Notes under the pieces: model-generated
Database searches by the model: none
What the model saw: the letters and a program-made list of their open reading frames with translations, nothing else
What the model was told of the DNA's origin: nothing
Source: Lachnospiraceae bacterium UBA7202
GTDB taxonomy: Bacteria; Bacillota; Clostridia; Lachnospirales; Lachnospiraceae
Reading direction: 5' to 3'
Assembly: GCA_002490705.1 (NCBI GenBank)
Contig: DKUO01000049.1
Coordinates: 2,774 to 66,773 of the forward strand
DNA: 64,000 nt
Translations under genes and position numbers: made by a program
Shown here: positions 51,963-61,323 of the stretch, in pieces
Numbering within the stretch: the first letter of the stretch is position 1
Layout of the letters: the number at the start of each line of letters is the position of its first letter

Positions 51963-54054
51963 GATAGGTATGATGATAGTGGATCGGTATGAGATCTTGG
52001 AAAAGATCGGTACCGGCGGCATGTCAGATGTATATAAAGCAAAAGACCATAAACTGAACCGCTTTGTGGCGGTGAAGGTGTTGAAGCAGGAATTCAGCGA
52101 GAATGCCAATTTTGTGTCCAAATTTCGGATTGAGGCGCAGGCGGCGGCGGGGCTTATGCACCCCAACATTGTCAATGTCTATGATGTGGGGGAAGAAAGT
52201 GAGAACCATTACATCGTCATGGAGCTGGTGGAGGGGATCACCCTCAAAAAGTATATCGAGAAGAAGGCAAGGCTTTCCGTCAAGGAGGCGGTCAGCATTG
52301 CGATTCAGGTTTCCATGGGCATCGAGGCGGCCCACAACAATCATATTATCCACAGGGATATCAAACCCCAGAATATTATCATTTCCAAGGAAGGCAAGGT
52401 GAAGGTGACGGACTTCGGCATCGCCAAGGCGGCCACCAGCAACACCATTACCTCCAATGTGATGGGGTCCGTTCACTATACTTCGCCGGAACAGGCAAGG
52501 GGTGGTTACAGCGACGAGAAGAGTGACATTTATTCACTCGGCGTAACCATGTTTGAAATGCTGACGGGGCGGGTGCCCTTTAACGGGGAAACCACGGTTG
52601 CCATCGCCATCAAGCATATTCAGGAGGAGTTCCCCTCTCCAAGAGAGTATGTGCCGGAGATTCCGGTCTGTGTGGAGCAGATCGTATTGAAGTGCTGTCA
52701 GAAAAGCCCCGACAGAAGATATCAGTCTATGGCCGAGCTGATTGCCGATCTGAAACAGTCCCTGATCAGTCCCGATGAGGATTTTGTCAAGGTAGCCGAT
52801 CCCGATGAGGAGGCCTCCACCCGCATGATTACGGACAAAGATATGGTGCAGATCAAGCGGCAGTCGGAGAACCGGGATTCCATGGATGAGGCGATGCGCC
52901 TGAAAAAAGACGTTCGCGACAGGGATAGAGATAGAAATAACGATCGTTATTATGAAGAGGACGACGAAGAGGATTGGGATGACGAAGAGGAGGATTACGA
53001 TCCCAAGATGGAGAAGATCACCACGATACTGGCTGTGGTGGCGGCTCTTTTGATCGGTTGTATTTTGATTTTTATGGTTGGCAGGACCATGGGCGTTTTC
53101 AATTTCGGCGCGAAGGAGGAGGACCAGACGCAGGAGACGGAACAGGTGGAAATGATCCGCGTGGTTGGCATGCACGTGGATGAGGCCAAGAAAGCCCTGC
53201 TGGATCTGGGCCTGTCGCCGGAGATTAAATATGAAGAGAGCAGTAACTACGACGCCGGGACTGTACTGCGGGCCAGCGTCGGAGACGGACTGATGATTGA
53301 TAAGGGGACTACCATCGTTTTGACGGTGGCGGAGGCCGCGGAGGGCGTGCAGGTTCCCGATGTAACAGGAAAATCGCAGACGGAGGCGGAGTCCGTCCTG
53401 ACGAAGGAGGGCTTTGTCGTAAACGTGGTGGAAAGCTATGACGCGTCGGTGGAGAAAGGCATGGTGATTTCCCAGTCGCCGGAGGCACAGACAAAGGCGC
53501 CGGCGGGCTCCAATATCACGATCCGCGTCAGCCAGGGGGCGGAGGACAACAAGGTCCGGGTGCCCAAGGTGATCGATATGACGGAAATGGACGCCACAGC
53601 CACCCTGACGGAGAGCGGCCTTACTGTGGGAACGGTAACGCAGGTGGAGAATGCCGAGACGGAGGTAGATCTGGTGTGCTATCAGAGTTATTCCGAGGGC
53701 TCCTATGTGGATAAAGGGACGGCGGTGGATCTGCGGATCAGTACAGGCCCTTCCCAGAAAACCTACCGCTATTCCGAGGCGATCACGGCGCCCACGGAGG
53801 ACCCCTCCTACCAGAACGGCATGGAGGTTTGGGTGACGCTCACCACCTACGACGGCACACAGCTTTTGAGTACCCAGACGACTACCTTCCCGGTGACGGC
53901 TAACTATACGGGGATCAAGTCGCCTTCCGGGGTGATCCGTTATAGCTTTACGGTACAGAAGGAGCCTGTCACAAATCCGGAAACCGGAGAGACCACCGAA
54001 GGCGGGACGGAGGTTAAGACGATAGAGCGGCAGGTCAACTTTACGGAAGAATAA
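51955..54054 (+). CDS. prkC: Ser/Thr kinase with PASTA domains
   Basis: The 699-aa membrane kinase senses cell-wall fragments and phosphorylates growth and translation factors. Kinase domain ~12-270: GTGGMSDVY (glycine loop), HRDIKPQN near 136-143, DFGIAKA. A very acidic/basic stretch precedes one membrane helix near 360-380. Three PASTA domains follow (about 400-468, 470-535, 538-605) and a C-terminal Thr-rich beta region. Together with stp and rsgA it forms a usual Firmicutes cluster. Confidence 0.95.
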   Translation: MIKIGMMIVDRYEILEKIGTGGMSDVYKAKDHKLNRFVAVKVLKQEFSENANFVSKFRIEAQAAAGLMHPNIVNVYDVGEESENHYIVMELVEGITLKKYIEKKARLSVKEAVSIAIQVSMGIEAAHNNHIIHRDIKPQNIIISKEGKVKVTDFGIAKAATSNTITSNVMGSVHYTSPEQARGGYSDEKSDIYSLGVTMFEMLTGRVPFNGETTVAIAIKHIQEEFPSPREYVPEIPVCVEQIVLKCCQKSPDRRYQSMAELIADLKQSLISPDEDFVKVADPDEEASTRMITDKDMVQIKRQSENRDSMDEAMRLKKDVRDRDRDRNNDRYYEEDDEEDWDDEEEDYDPKMEKITTILAVVAALLIGCILIFMVGRTMGVFNFGAKEEDQTQETEQVEMIRVVGMHVDEAKKALLDLGLSPEIKYEESSNYDAGTVLRASVGDGLMIDKGTTIVLTVAEAAEGVQVPDVTGKSQTEAESVLTKEGFVVNVVESYDASVEKGMVISQSPEAQTKAPAGSNITIRVSQGAEDNKVRVPKVIDMTEMDATATLTESGLTVGTVTQVENAETEVDLVCYQSYSEGSYVDKGTAVDLRISTGPSQKTYRYSEAITAPTEDPSYQNGMEVWVTLTTYDGTQLLSTQTTTFPVTANYTGIKSPSGVIRYSFTVQKEPVTNPETGETTEGGTEVKTIERQVNFTEE

Positions 54055-54059
54055 AGTGT

Positions 54060-54938
54060 ATGCGTGGAAAAATTATGAAAGGGATCGCCGGCTTCTACTA
54101 CGTGCATGTGGAAGGGTACGGCGTCTACGAGTGCAAGGCGAAGGGAATATTCAGAAAAGAGGGCGTGAAGCCGTTAGTGGGGGATAATGTGGAGCTGGAT
54201 GTGCTGGATGAAGCGGAAAAGCTCGGCAATATCCGGCAGATCCTGCCGAGGAAGAGCGAGCTCCTTCGGCCTGCGGTAGCCAATGTGGATCAGGCATTGG
54301 TTCTGTTTGCCATTGTCAAGCCTAATCCTAACTTTAATCTGCTGGACCGCTTTTTGATTCATATGGAGCGGCAGCAGCTTCCCACGGTGATCTGTTTTAA
54401 CAAAGAGGATATCGCTTCCGATCAGGAGAAGGAGGCTTTGCGCAGGTCCTATGAGACGTGCGGATATCAGGTGTTATTTATAAGCGTGCTGGAAAACCGG
54501 GGCGTGGAGCAGGTGAAAACGATTTTGGAGGGTAAGACGACCACATTAGCTGGCCCCAGCGGGGTCGGAAAGTCTTCCCTGATTAACCGGCTTGCGCCCC
54601 ATATTTCTATGGAGACGGGAGAGATCAGCGAAAAGATTGCAAGAGGCAGGCACACCACCAGACATTCGGAGATCATTCCGCTTGGCCGGGAGACCTATAT
54701 CATGGATACGCCTGGTTTTACTTCCCTTGCGATCCCGGATATCACCAAGGAGGAGCTTGGCGGGTATTATCCGGAGTTTCGGGAATATGAGCCTTTCTGT
54801 AAGTTTCGGGGCTGCGCTCATTTGAGCGAGCCTTCCTGCGGGGTAAAGGAAGCAGTGGAGGCGGGAAAGATCAGTCAGGTGCGGTATGAGAATTATAAGA
54901 TATTGTATCGGGAGTTACAGGAGACGAAGCGGTATTAG
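54060..54938 (+). CDS. rsgA: Ribosome small-subunit GTPase RsgA
   Basis: This is a 292-aa circularly permuted GTPase for late 30S assembly: OB fold 1-70, then NKED (G4) near 120, GPSGVGKSSL (G1) near 166-175, DTPGFTS (G3) near 220-226, and a zinc finger C...CKFRGCAHLSEPSC near 250-262. ATG 54060 matches known family N-termini (MxGKI-KGIAGFYYV). Confidence 0.95.
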   Translation: MRGKIMKGIAGFYYVHVEGYGVYECKAKGIFRKEGVKPLVGDNVELDVLDEAEKLGNIRQILPRKSELLRPAVANVDQALVLFAIVKPNPNFNLLDRFLIHMERQQLPTVICFNKEDIASDQEKEALRRSYETCGYQVLFISVLENRGVEQVKTILEGKTTTLAGPSGVGKSSLINRLAPHISMETGEISEKIARGRHTTRHSEIIPLGRETYIMDTPGFTSLAIPDITKEELGGYYPEFREYEPFCKFRGCAHLSEPSCGVKEAVEAGKISQVRYENYKILYRELQETKRY

Positions 54939-55000
54939 GCGGCGGGTCTTCATGACAGGAAACGAAAACAGAGGGAAACGGACAGATACGGGAGCGCAAT

Positions 55001-55933
55001 ATGTGGCAGTATGAGAAGGTAAAAGAGATCGAGAGTTCCATCAATCATTTTTTCGTGGGAAAAGAGAGTGTAGTGGAAAATATGCTGATCTGCCTTTTGG
55101 CAGGCGGGCATGTGCTGTTGGAGGATGTGCCGGGGATCGGGAAAACCACATTGGCAAAATGCTTCGCACAGGTGATAGAATGCAGCTTCGGCAGAATCCA
55201 GTTTACGCCGGACACGCTGCCCGGGGATGTGGTGGGGCTCTCCGTTTATAACATGAAAACCGGGGAGTTTGAGTATCGGGCGGGAGCGGTGATGAGCCAG
55301 ATTCTTTTGGCGGATGAGATCAACAGGACTTCCCCTAAGACACAGGCAAGCCTGTTGGAAGCAATGTCGGAGAATCAGGTAACGGTGGATGGCGTCGTAT
55401 ATCCGTTAAAGCATCCGTTTATGGTGATCGCAACCCAAAATCCGGTAGAATATCTGGGGACTTATCCGCTGCCGGAGGCGCAGATGGACAGATTTATGAT
55501 GAAGCTTTCCATCGGCTATCCGGACAGAGAACAGGAAATCAAAATGGCTTCGGAATTTCTACAGGGAAAAGAGGTCTCCGGGATCAGCCCTGTATGCGAT
55601 GCACAGTGCGTGGAAGAGATCAAGAAAAAGGCGGCACAGGTGGCGGTAAAGGATACCGTTCTCGGCTATATGGAGGATATTATAAACCTGACAAGGGAAG
55701 AAAAGAGATTTGTGATCGGGGCCAGCCCGCGGGCCATGCTTTCGCTTGTCAGGGCGTCTCAGGCAAAAGCCTTTTTAGACGGCAGGGACTATGTGAGGCC
55801 GGACGACGTCAAGGCTGTAGCCATGCAGGTTTTGCTTCACAGGCTGAGTTTGTCGTCGAAAGCGGAGATTGAGAAGGAAGACGCGGCGAAGATTTTAAAC
55901 AGCTTGATTGTCAAAGCGAAGATACCCGTGTAG
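55001..55933 (+). CDS. MoxR-family AAA+ ATPase
   Basis: The 310-aa protein has GIGKTTLAK near 46-54 as Walker A, ILLADEINRTSPKTQ near 102-116 as Walker B/sensor region, and a C-terminal lid. MoxR proteins act as chaperones for metal or cell-envelope complexes. It leads a MoxR-DUF58-transglutaminase cluster, which is a common trio. Confidence 0.92.
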   Translation: MWQYEKVKEIESSINHFFVGKESVVENMLICLLAGGHVLLEDVPGIGKTTLAKCFAQVIECSFGRIQFTPDTLPGDVVGLSVYNMKTGEFEYRAGAVMSQILLADEINRTSPKTQASLLEAMSENQVTVDGVVYPLKHPFMVIATQNPVEYLGTYPLPEAQMDRFMMKLSIGYPDREQEIKMASEFLQGKEVSGISPVCDAQCVEEIKKKAAQVAVKDTVLGYMEDIINLTREEKRFVIGASPRAMLSLVRASQAKAFLDGRDYVRPDDVKAVAMQVLLHRLSLSSKAEIEKEDAAKILNSLIVKAKIPV

Positions 55934-55988
55934 GGCAGCAAGGACAGCTGCCGGAGGCGCCGATTGGGGAAAGAGAAGGGTTACCGAT

Positions 55989-57155
55989 ATGAGAAAGCGA
56001 AGGGCTGTTTTCGGAGTTTCATGGCTCTTGTCATTAGTGGCGATCAGCTTTTACGGAGGGACGGTAAGCTACGGATTATTTTTTGCGCTTACCCTGTTGC
56101 CGTTTCTTTCGTTTTTCTACATTGTTTGTGTGTGGTTTCGCTATAAGGTATATCAGGAGATCGGAAGCAGAAATATTGTGAGCGGCCAATCGGTGCCGTA
56201 TTATTTTGTGCTGCAAAACGAGGACAAATTTGCCTTTGCGGCAATCGGGATTTCCTTTTTTTCCGACTTTTCTTTTATAGAAGAACTGCCGGACAAAACA
56301 GAATATGAATTGCTGCCGGGAGAAAAATACAGATATGAGACTTCCTTCGTATGCAGATACAGGGGTGAATATGAGGTGGGAATCAGGGAGGTTACCATAT
56401 CTGATTTTCTCAGGCTGTTTTGTATCCGCAGCGAAGTGAAGGAAACGAAAAAGGTGATTGTCGCGCCCAAACTGATCAGACTTCACGAGCTTAAGAGCGT
56501 TTCGGATGTGAGCACCATGGTGCAGAGGGAAATATTAAAACAGGAGGCGGAACCGGATATTGTCACAAGGGAGTATGTCTATGGGGATACGCTGAAACAA
56601 ATTCACTGGAAGGCAACAGCGAGAGAACAGAAGCTGATGTCAAGAAGGATGATTGGGGAAGAAAAGGAAGGCGTGCTCGTTTTTTTTGATACGCACAGAT
56701 ACGATGAAAATCCAAAGAAGTATCTTCCCTTGGAAAACTGCCTGCTGGAAACGGTATTGGCGCTTGGTTTTTTCCTTTCCGAAAAGAGCATACCGGTTAT
56801 GATATATTGCAGCCAGGAAAAGTTCAGAAAAAACCGGCTGAACGGGATCGGGGATTTCGGAGATTTTTATGAGCTGACCAGGGAATTGGAATTTGACAAA
56901 GCGGAAGACACAAAGGGCAGAATCCGTCATATTCTTGACAGGGGAACCGCACGGGATAAACGCGTGGTTTTCTTTGTCCTGCAAAAAATGGATATAGAAA
57001 TTCTGGAAATGACAAGGCAGATTTCAGAAAACGGGGTAATCGTGGTTTTTTATGTGGTTACGGAAGAAAAGATAGATGACCTCCGCGCAATGAGCGACGG
57101 AAACAGGCGGATCATTGCCATTATGCCTCAGGATAAGCTTGAGGAGGTACTGTGA
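55989..57155 (+). CDS. DUF58-family membrane protein
   Basis: The 388-aa protein has two N-terminal membrane helices (VSWLLSLVAISFYGG, GLFFALTLLPFLSFFYIV), a beta region, and the DUF58 core YGDTLKQIHWKATAR near 197-211. ATG 55989 was chosen because it follows AGAAGGG and a longer frame would overlap moxR. It is the usual partner of MoxR and TgpA-like proteins. Confidence 0.9.
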   Translation: MRKRRAVFGVSWLLSLVAISFYGGTVSYGLFFALTLLPFLSFFYIVCVWFRYKVYQEIGSRNIVSGQSVPYYFVLQNEDKFAFAAIGISFFSDFSFIEELPDKTEYELLPGEKYRYETSFVCRYRGEYEVGIREVTISDFLRLFCIRSEVKETKKVIVAPKLIRLHELKSVSDVSTMVQREILKQEAEPDIVTREYVYGDTLKQIHWKATAREQKLMSRRMIGEEKEGVLVFFDTHRYDENPKKYLPLENCLLETVLALGFFLSEKSIPVMIYCSQEKFRKNRLNGIGDFGDFYELTRELEFDKAEDTKGRIRHILDRGTARDKRVVFFVLQKMDIEILEMTRQISENGVIVVFYVVTEEKIDDLRAMSDGNRRIIAIMPQDKLEEVL

Positions 57156-59404
57156 TGAAAAGGAGCAATGAGACGCTGATTGATTTTTGTTACCGATTGC
57201 TCCAAGTGGGCGTTTTTCTGAGTGCGGTAATTTGTTTTTTCTCAGTCTGTTTTGAAAGGATGGTCACGGAATGGAAGCACTTCGCAGTCATGTTTTTGAC
57301 GGTGGTGCTGTTTTTTGCTTTCAGAAAACTGAATAAAAGACAGCGGATTTATACATTTCTTTTTATGGTTTCGTTTCTTGTCATATTTTTCGGCGCGACA
57401 GGCAGGGAAAAATTTGCGGAATGGATTTTTGCCGGGAACAGCCTCCTATGGACCGCTGGTTTGGCCGTGTTTGTCTGTGCACTGCATCTTTTGTCCGAAA
57501 AATATTTTTTCCTGAAAATCTCCTTTGTTGCTGCACTGTACGCTTTACTGCTCTACGTGCTGTTTACCGGGCGGCATGTGCCCAAAATGGGAGTTGCGCT
57601 TTTGGCGTTGTATGTGGTGATGACGCTGACAGAGTATGTCCGGATTAACAGCAGAGAAAGGAAAAAGGAAAATTCCCATGCCTATTTGGTGTGGATGGCG
57701 CCGTTTTTGGCCTTGTATTTTGGCATTCTCTGTTTGATGCCCGCGCCGGAGACACCCTACAGCTGGCAGTGGCTCAAAAATATCTATCTGCGTGCAGAAG
57801 AGAAAGTTTCCATCTATGTGGAAAATTATATAAATAGAAATAGTGAGAATTTGGATGGAGCGGTCACCGGATTTTCTGAAGAGGCGTCGCTTTTTTCCGG
57901 TATTGCGTCGGACAATAAAAATATTATGGTGATAGAGACTTCACCGGGGAAAAAACAGCCCTTGTATCTTACCGGAAAAATTTATGATTCCTTTGACGGA
58001 AGGGAGTGGAAAAGCACCGGGGAAGGGTATGATCGGGAGAGACTGCTTGATACGCTGGAAACGGTGTGCGCACTGAATGAGTATGGGAACAGCCAACCGG
58101 AGCATCCGGTCTATTATAATCATGTTTCCGTAAAAGCAGAGTACCGTCATCTGCATACCGGGTATCTTTTGACGCCTTCAAAGACCTGGGAAACAGAGGG
58201 GAGGTTTCAGTATCAGCAAAGCGGGGCGGATCTTGTGTTTGAGAAGCAGGCGGGGTATGGCACGGAATATACATTTCGATATTGCCGGATCAATATGGGA
58301 AGAAAGGCGATGCGGGACTTCCTGCAAAGCGGTTTGGCGGCAAATGAGGACGTATGGGAGGATGCGGTAAGGAAGAATGCGGGAGCGGAGATACCCTATA
58401 CGGAACTTTCGGCATACAGGGAAAGCATACGGGAGCGGTATGGGAAGGAAACGGCAGTAAGCCCTGAAACAAAAGGCTGGGTTGCGGATGTGACAAAGGA
58501 GGCGGGGGATGAGATCGACAGGCTGTTTTGCATAGAAGCGGCCCTGTCCGATATGAAATACAATACGAATCCGGGCGGACTGCCGGAAAAGGTGACGGAT
58601 GAACAGAGCTTTCTCGATTATTTCCTGACAGAAAACCCGGAAGGGTTTTGTTCCTATTACGCCACCGCGTTCGTACTGCTTGCGAGGGCGGAAGGGTTCC
58701 CGGCAAGATATGTGCAGGGATTCTGCATTCCGCTTGGAAATGCAGAGGAGACAGAGGTTTATTCCGATATGGCCCATGCGTGGCCGGAAGTGTATCTGGA
58801 GGGCAGAGGCTGGATTCCCTTTGAGCCGACGCCGGGGTATGGGGTAAGACGTTATCTGCCGGAAGAGGAGGAGAAGGAGAGCAAGGACGGCATAACGCAG
58901 ATACAGGAGCCGGAAGCAAGGGAATCTGTCTCTGATGAGATGGAATCCGCTGAGGAACAGGAAGAAGAAAAAGACAGAAAGACAGAGGAACTGAGAAGGG
59001 TTGTCAGTTATATAGCAATAGGCGTACTGCTGATTCTGGTAACGGGAACGCTTGTATTTGTCATAGACAGACTGTGCGAGAAGTATCGTGAAAAGAGAAG
59101 AAGCTTAGGGGAAAAATACAGGCGGGCCGTATTGCGGAATCTACAGATTTTGTCCATGCTCGGATATGAGAGAGAACCGTCGGAGACCTATCACGAGCTG
59201 GTGGAACGGATCAGAGAAATGGACGACGAAGATGCCATACCGACGGCTTTTCTTGAAACCTATGAAAGCATTCTGTACGGAACGCGTGAGGCCGGGGAGC
59301 CTGAATTGGAAGAATGTTCGGAACGAAGAGCGCAGCTGATTCGGATTTTGCGCAAAAATAAGGGGAGAAGATATCTGTTTTATTGGATCAGGCTCAATCT
59401 CTAA
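57155..59404 (+). CDS. Membrane transglutaminase-like protein (TgpA type)
   Basis: The 749-aa protein starts with about six membrane helices (to ~residue 200). An extracellular part contains the transglutaminase core: GFCSYYATAFVLLARAEG near 498-515 with the Cys, MAHAWPEVYL with the His, WIPFEPTPGY with the Asp. An acidic linker and one more membrane helix (IGVLLILVTGTLVFVID) lead to a cytoplasmic DUF4129-type end. ATG 57155 shares one base with the DUF58 stop; GAGGAGG lies before it. Substrate is unknown. Confidence 0.9.
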   Translation: MKRSNETLIDFCYRLLQVGVFLSAVICFFSVCFERMVTEWKHFAVMFLTVVLFFAFRKLNKRQRIYTFLFMVSFLVIFFGATGREKFAEWIFAGNSLLWTAGLAVFVCALHLLSEKYFFLKISFVAALYALLLYVLFTGRHVPKMGVALLALYVVMTLTEYVRINSRERKKENSHAYLVWMAPFLALYFGILCLMPAPETPYSWQWLKNIYLRAEEKVSIYVENYINRNSENLDGAVTGFSEEASLFSGIASDNKNIMVIETSPGKKQPLYLTGKIYDSFDGREWKSTGEGYDRERLLDTLETVCALNEYGNSQPEHPVYYNHVSVKAEYRHLHTGYLLTPSKTWETEGRFQYQQSGADLVFEKQAGYGTEYTFRYCRINMGRKAMRDFLQSGLAANEDVWEDAVRKNAGAEIPYTELSAYRESIRERYGKETAVSPETKGWVADVTKEAGDEIDRLFCIEAALSDMKYNTNPGGLPEKVTDEQSFLDYFLTENPEGFCSYYATAFVLLARAEGFPARYVQGFCIPLGNAEETEVYSDMAHAWPEVYLEGRGWIPFEPTPGYGVRRYLPEEEEKESKDGITQIQEPEARESVSDEMESAEEQEEEKDRKTEELRRVVSYIAIGVLLILVTGTLVFVIDRLCEKYREKRRSLGEKYRRAVLRNLQILSMLGYEREPSETYHELVERIREMDDEDAIPTAFLETYESILYGTREAGEPELEECSERRAQLIRILRKNKGRRYLFYWIRLNL

Positions 59405-59436
59405 TAAGGTTATGAGTATCTTACGAGGGAAATATC

Positions 59437-61173
59437 ATGAGGAAAAGAAGGATAACAGATGTGATCCTGGTGATTTGCCTACTGCTTGCTGTCAGCGGTG
59501 CCGATCAGGAAAAGCTGGACGATTTTTTGACCGGCGTGCGCAGGGAAAGCAGTGCGGCGGAATTTGGGCAGACGACTGCTGCGGATGCGGCCATATTGGA
59601 GGATGAGTGGGCAGAGTCCGCATGGGAAACTGCGCGCTTACAGAGACAGGAAGAGGAGCTTGCGGAGATGGCGGAGGAGCAGACCAAGTGCATGAAAGTA
59701 TATGGGTATTTTCTGGCGGAATATGTATCGGAGAGAAGAGAGCGTGATGAGAGAGAGGAGCAAAAACACGCGAGGATAGTGGAGGAACAGTCTGCGGTAT
59801 TGGAGGGATACGGGGCGTTTCTGACGGAATATGCGGCGGAGCAAGGAGAAGAGGGCAGGGAGGAAGCGGCCGCCTTTTCCCTGATTTATCTGGACGGCGA
59901 CGATGTTCCCGAACTGGTTGTGATGGATGGAAAGGCACATTTATGTGACGCGTTTGTTTATCGGTTTGAGGAGGGCAGGACGGTGCCTGTCGGTACTTAC
60001 GGGCAGTACGGCACTTTGCTTTATCGGGAAAAGGAGGGGATTGTATTTGATTCTTACGACAGCTTCGGCGACACATACGACTACATATATCAGATTGAGG
60101 GGAGCCAGGAAAGGCTTTTGCAAAGCCTGAGTGAGAGAGATTTGACAGAGGACGGAGAATTGACAGGCACCATCTTTACGGTTGATGGGGAAGAGGTGTT
60201 GTGGGAACAATACCGGGAGGTCTATGAAACGTGGTATGGGGCAGAGGAGCAAAAGGTTGAGTACGATCTGTGCCGGAAGCTGACCCATGGGGATATCCGG
60301 GAGGGCCTGAAAAAAGAACTGGAAAATCTGATTTTGAAGCCGGAGGAATCGCTGAAGCAGGAAATGCTGGCAAAAGCGAAGAAACCGGAGGAAAGTATTT
60401 TATTGTTCGACTATGACGATTATGACGGTGACGGCAGGTTTGAGGCGTTTGCGATAGTCGGCCGTGTTTTCAACAGCTACGGAGACGTGTATTATTCGGG
60501 AACGCTTTATTTTGCGGGGGCGGACGGCTGTGTCACGGAATTGGATGAGAGCTACGGCGGATATCGGATGATAAACGGGAAGATGGCATTTCCTCCGGGC
60601 AGGAAGTATCTGTATTTCTATACAGATCTTGTTGTTACGGCAAATAATACCGAATTGTGGACGGTGAGGGACGGGAAGCCGGTAGATGAAAGCGAACTGC
60701 TTTATAGCCAGCAGGTGGTATACCGCGGAGAAAATGATAGGAACGAGTTTGAGGTCTGGGTAAATGGGTACGATATGACTTGCGAGAAAGGCGGTTTCCG
60801 TTCCGGCGAGGATATGTGGACGGGACATACCTATAAGCCGTATTTTTGGTATTATGATTCCGACGTTGACCAGATCAGGAAGTACGGGGGAAAGAGCATT
60901 TCCAAAGAGGACTTTGAGGAGTTTAGCGGAACGAATATCCCGGAGGAGATCGAAGCGGAAGGCTATACGGTAGGGGAGATTATCCGATGGGACAATGATA
61001 TTGTGACGATTAACTATCATTATGAGATGCTTTCGGATGAGGGTGAGCCTTCGGGATTTATTCACTATGACAATGTGATTTGGGATAATAACGTAAAGGA
61101 TTTCTGGCGAAAGGAAGCGATGCACGTTACTTCGTGGAGAGGTGCAGGAGTGGGAGGAAGCTACGGGTTGTAA
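59437..61173 (+). CDS. Secreted protein of unknown function with internal repeat
   Basis: The 578-aa protein starts with a signal peptide (MRKRRITDVILVICLLLAV) without a lipoprotein Cys. A coiled-coil part holds two related segments: EEQTKCMKVYGYFLAEYVSE near 85-104 and EEQSAVLEGYGAFLTEYAAE near 116-135. Calcium-loop-like patterns follow (LDGDDVPELVV near 151-161; DYDDYDGDGRFEAF near 325-338). No enzyme motif was recognised. It is 33 bases after the transglutaminase and may be processed or used with it. Confidence 0.75.
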   Translation: MRKRRITDVILVICLLLAVSGADQEKLDDFLTGVRRESSAAEFGQTTAADAAILEDEWAESAWETARLQRQEEELAEMAEEQTKCMKVYGYFLAEYVSERRERDEREEQKHARIVEEQSAVLEGYGAFLTEYAAEQGEEGREEAAAFSLIYLDGDDVPELVVMDGKAHLCDAFVYRFEEGRTVPVGTYGQYGTLLYREKEGIVFDSYDSFGDTYDYIYQIEGSQERLLQSLSERDLTEDGELTGTIFTVDGEEVLWEQYREVYETWYGAEEQKVEYDLCRKLTHGDIREGLKKELENLILKPEESLKQEMLAKAKKPEESILLFDYDDYDGDGRFEAFAIVGRVFNSYGDVYYSGTLYFAGADGCVTELDESYGGYRMINGKMAFPPGRKYLYFYTDLVVTANNTELWTVRDGKPVDESELLYSQQVVYRGENDRNEFEVWVNGYDMTCEKGGFRSGEDMWTGHTYKPYFWYYDSDVDQIRKYGGKSISKEDFEEFSGTNIPEEIEAEGYTVGEIIRWDNDIVTINYHYEMLSDEGEPSGFIHYDNVIWDNNVKDFWRKEAMHVTSWRGAGVGGSYGL

Positions 61174-61238
61174 ATCCCTGTTTTTTCGGAAAAACGTTGT
61201 TACGAAAAGAAGAATGTGATTGAAAAATGCAAATGTGA

Positions 61239-61267
61239 TTGATTGCCATAAGGGAATTGGGTATAAT
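61239..61267 (+). promoter_or_regulatory. Sigma-A promoter of the AAA_14 ATPase
   Basis: TTGATT 61239-61244 and TATAAT 61262-61267 with 17-bp spacing. Upstream AATGTGATTGA occurs twice (61213-61223 and 61232-61242). Confidence 0.7.
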
Positions 61268-61282
61268 ATCAATCAGAACTTG

Positions 61283-61295
61283 GGTGCAATGCACC
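61283..61295. repeat. Short palindrome after the AAA_14 promoter
   Basis: GGTGCA-A-TGCACC is a perfect 6-bp inverted repeat just after the start of transcription, a possible operator. Confidence 0.45.
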
Positions 61296-61323
61296 ATATT
61301 TCTGAATGAACAGGAGGCCAGTT

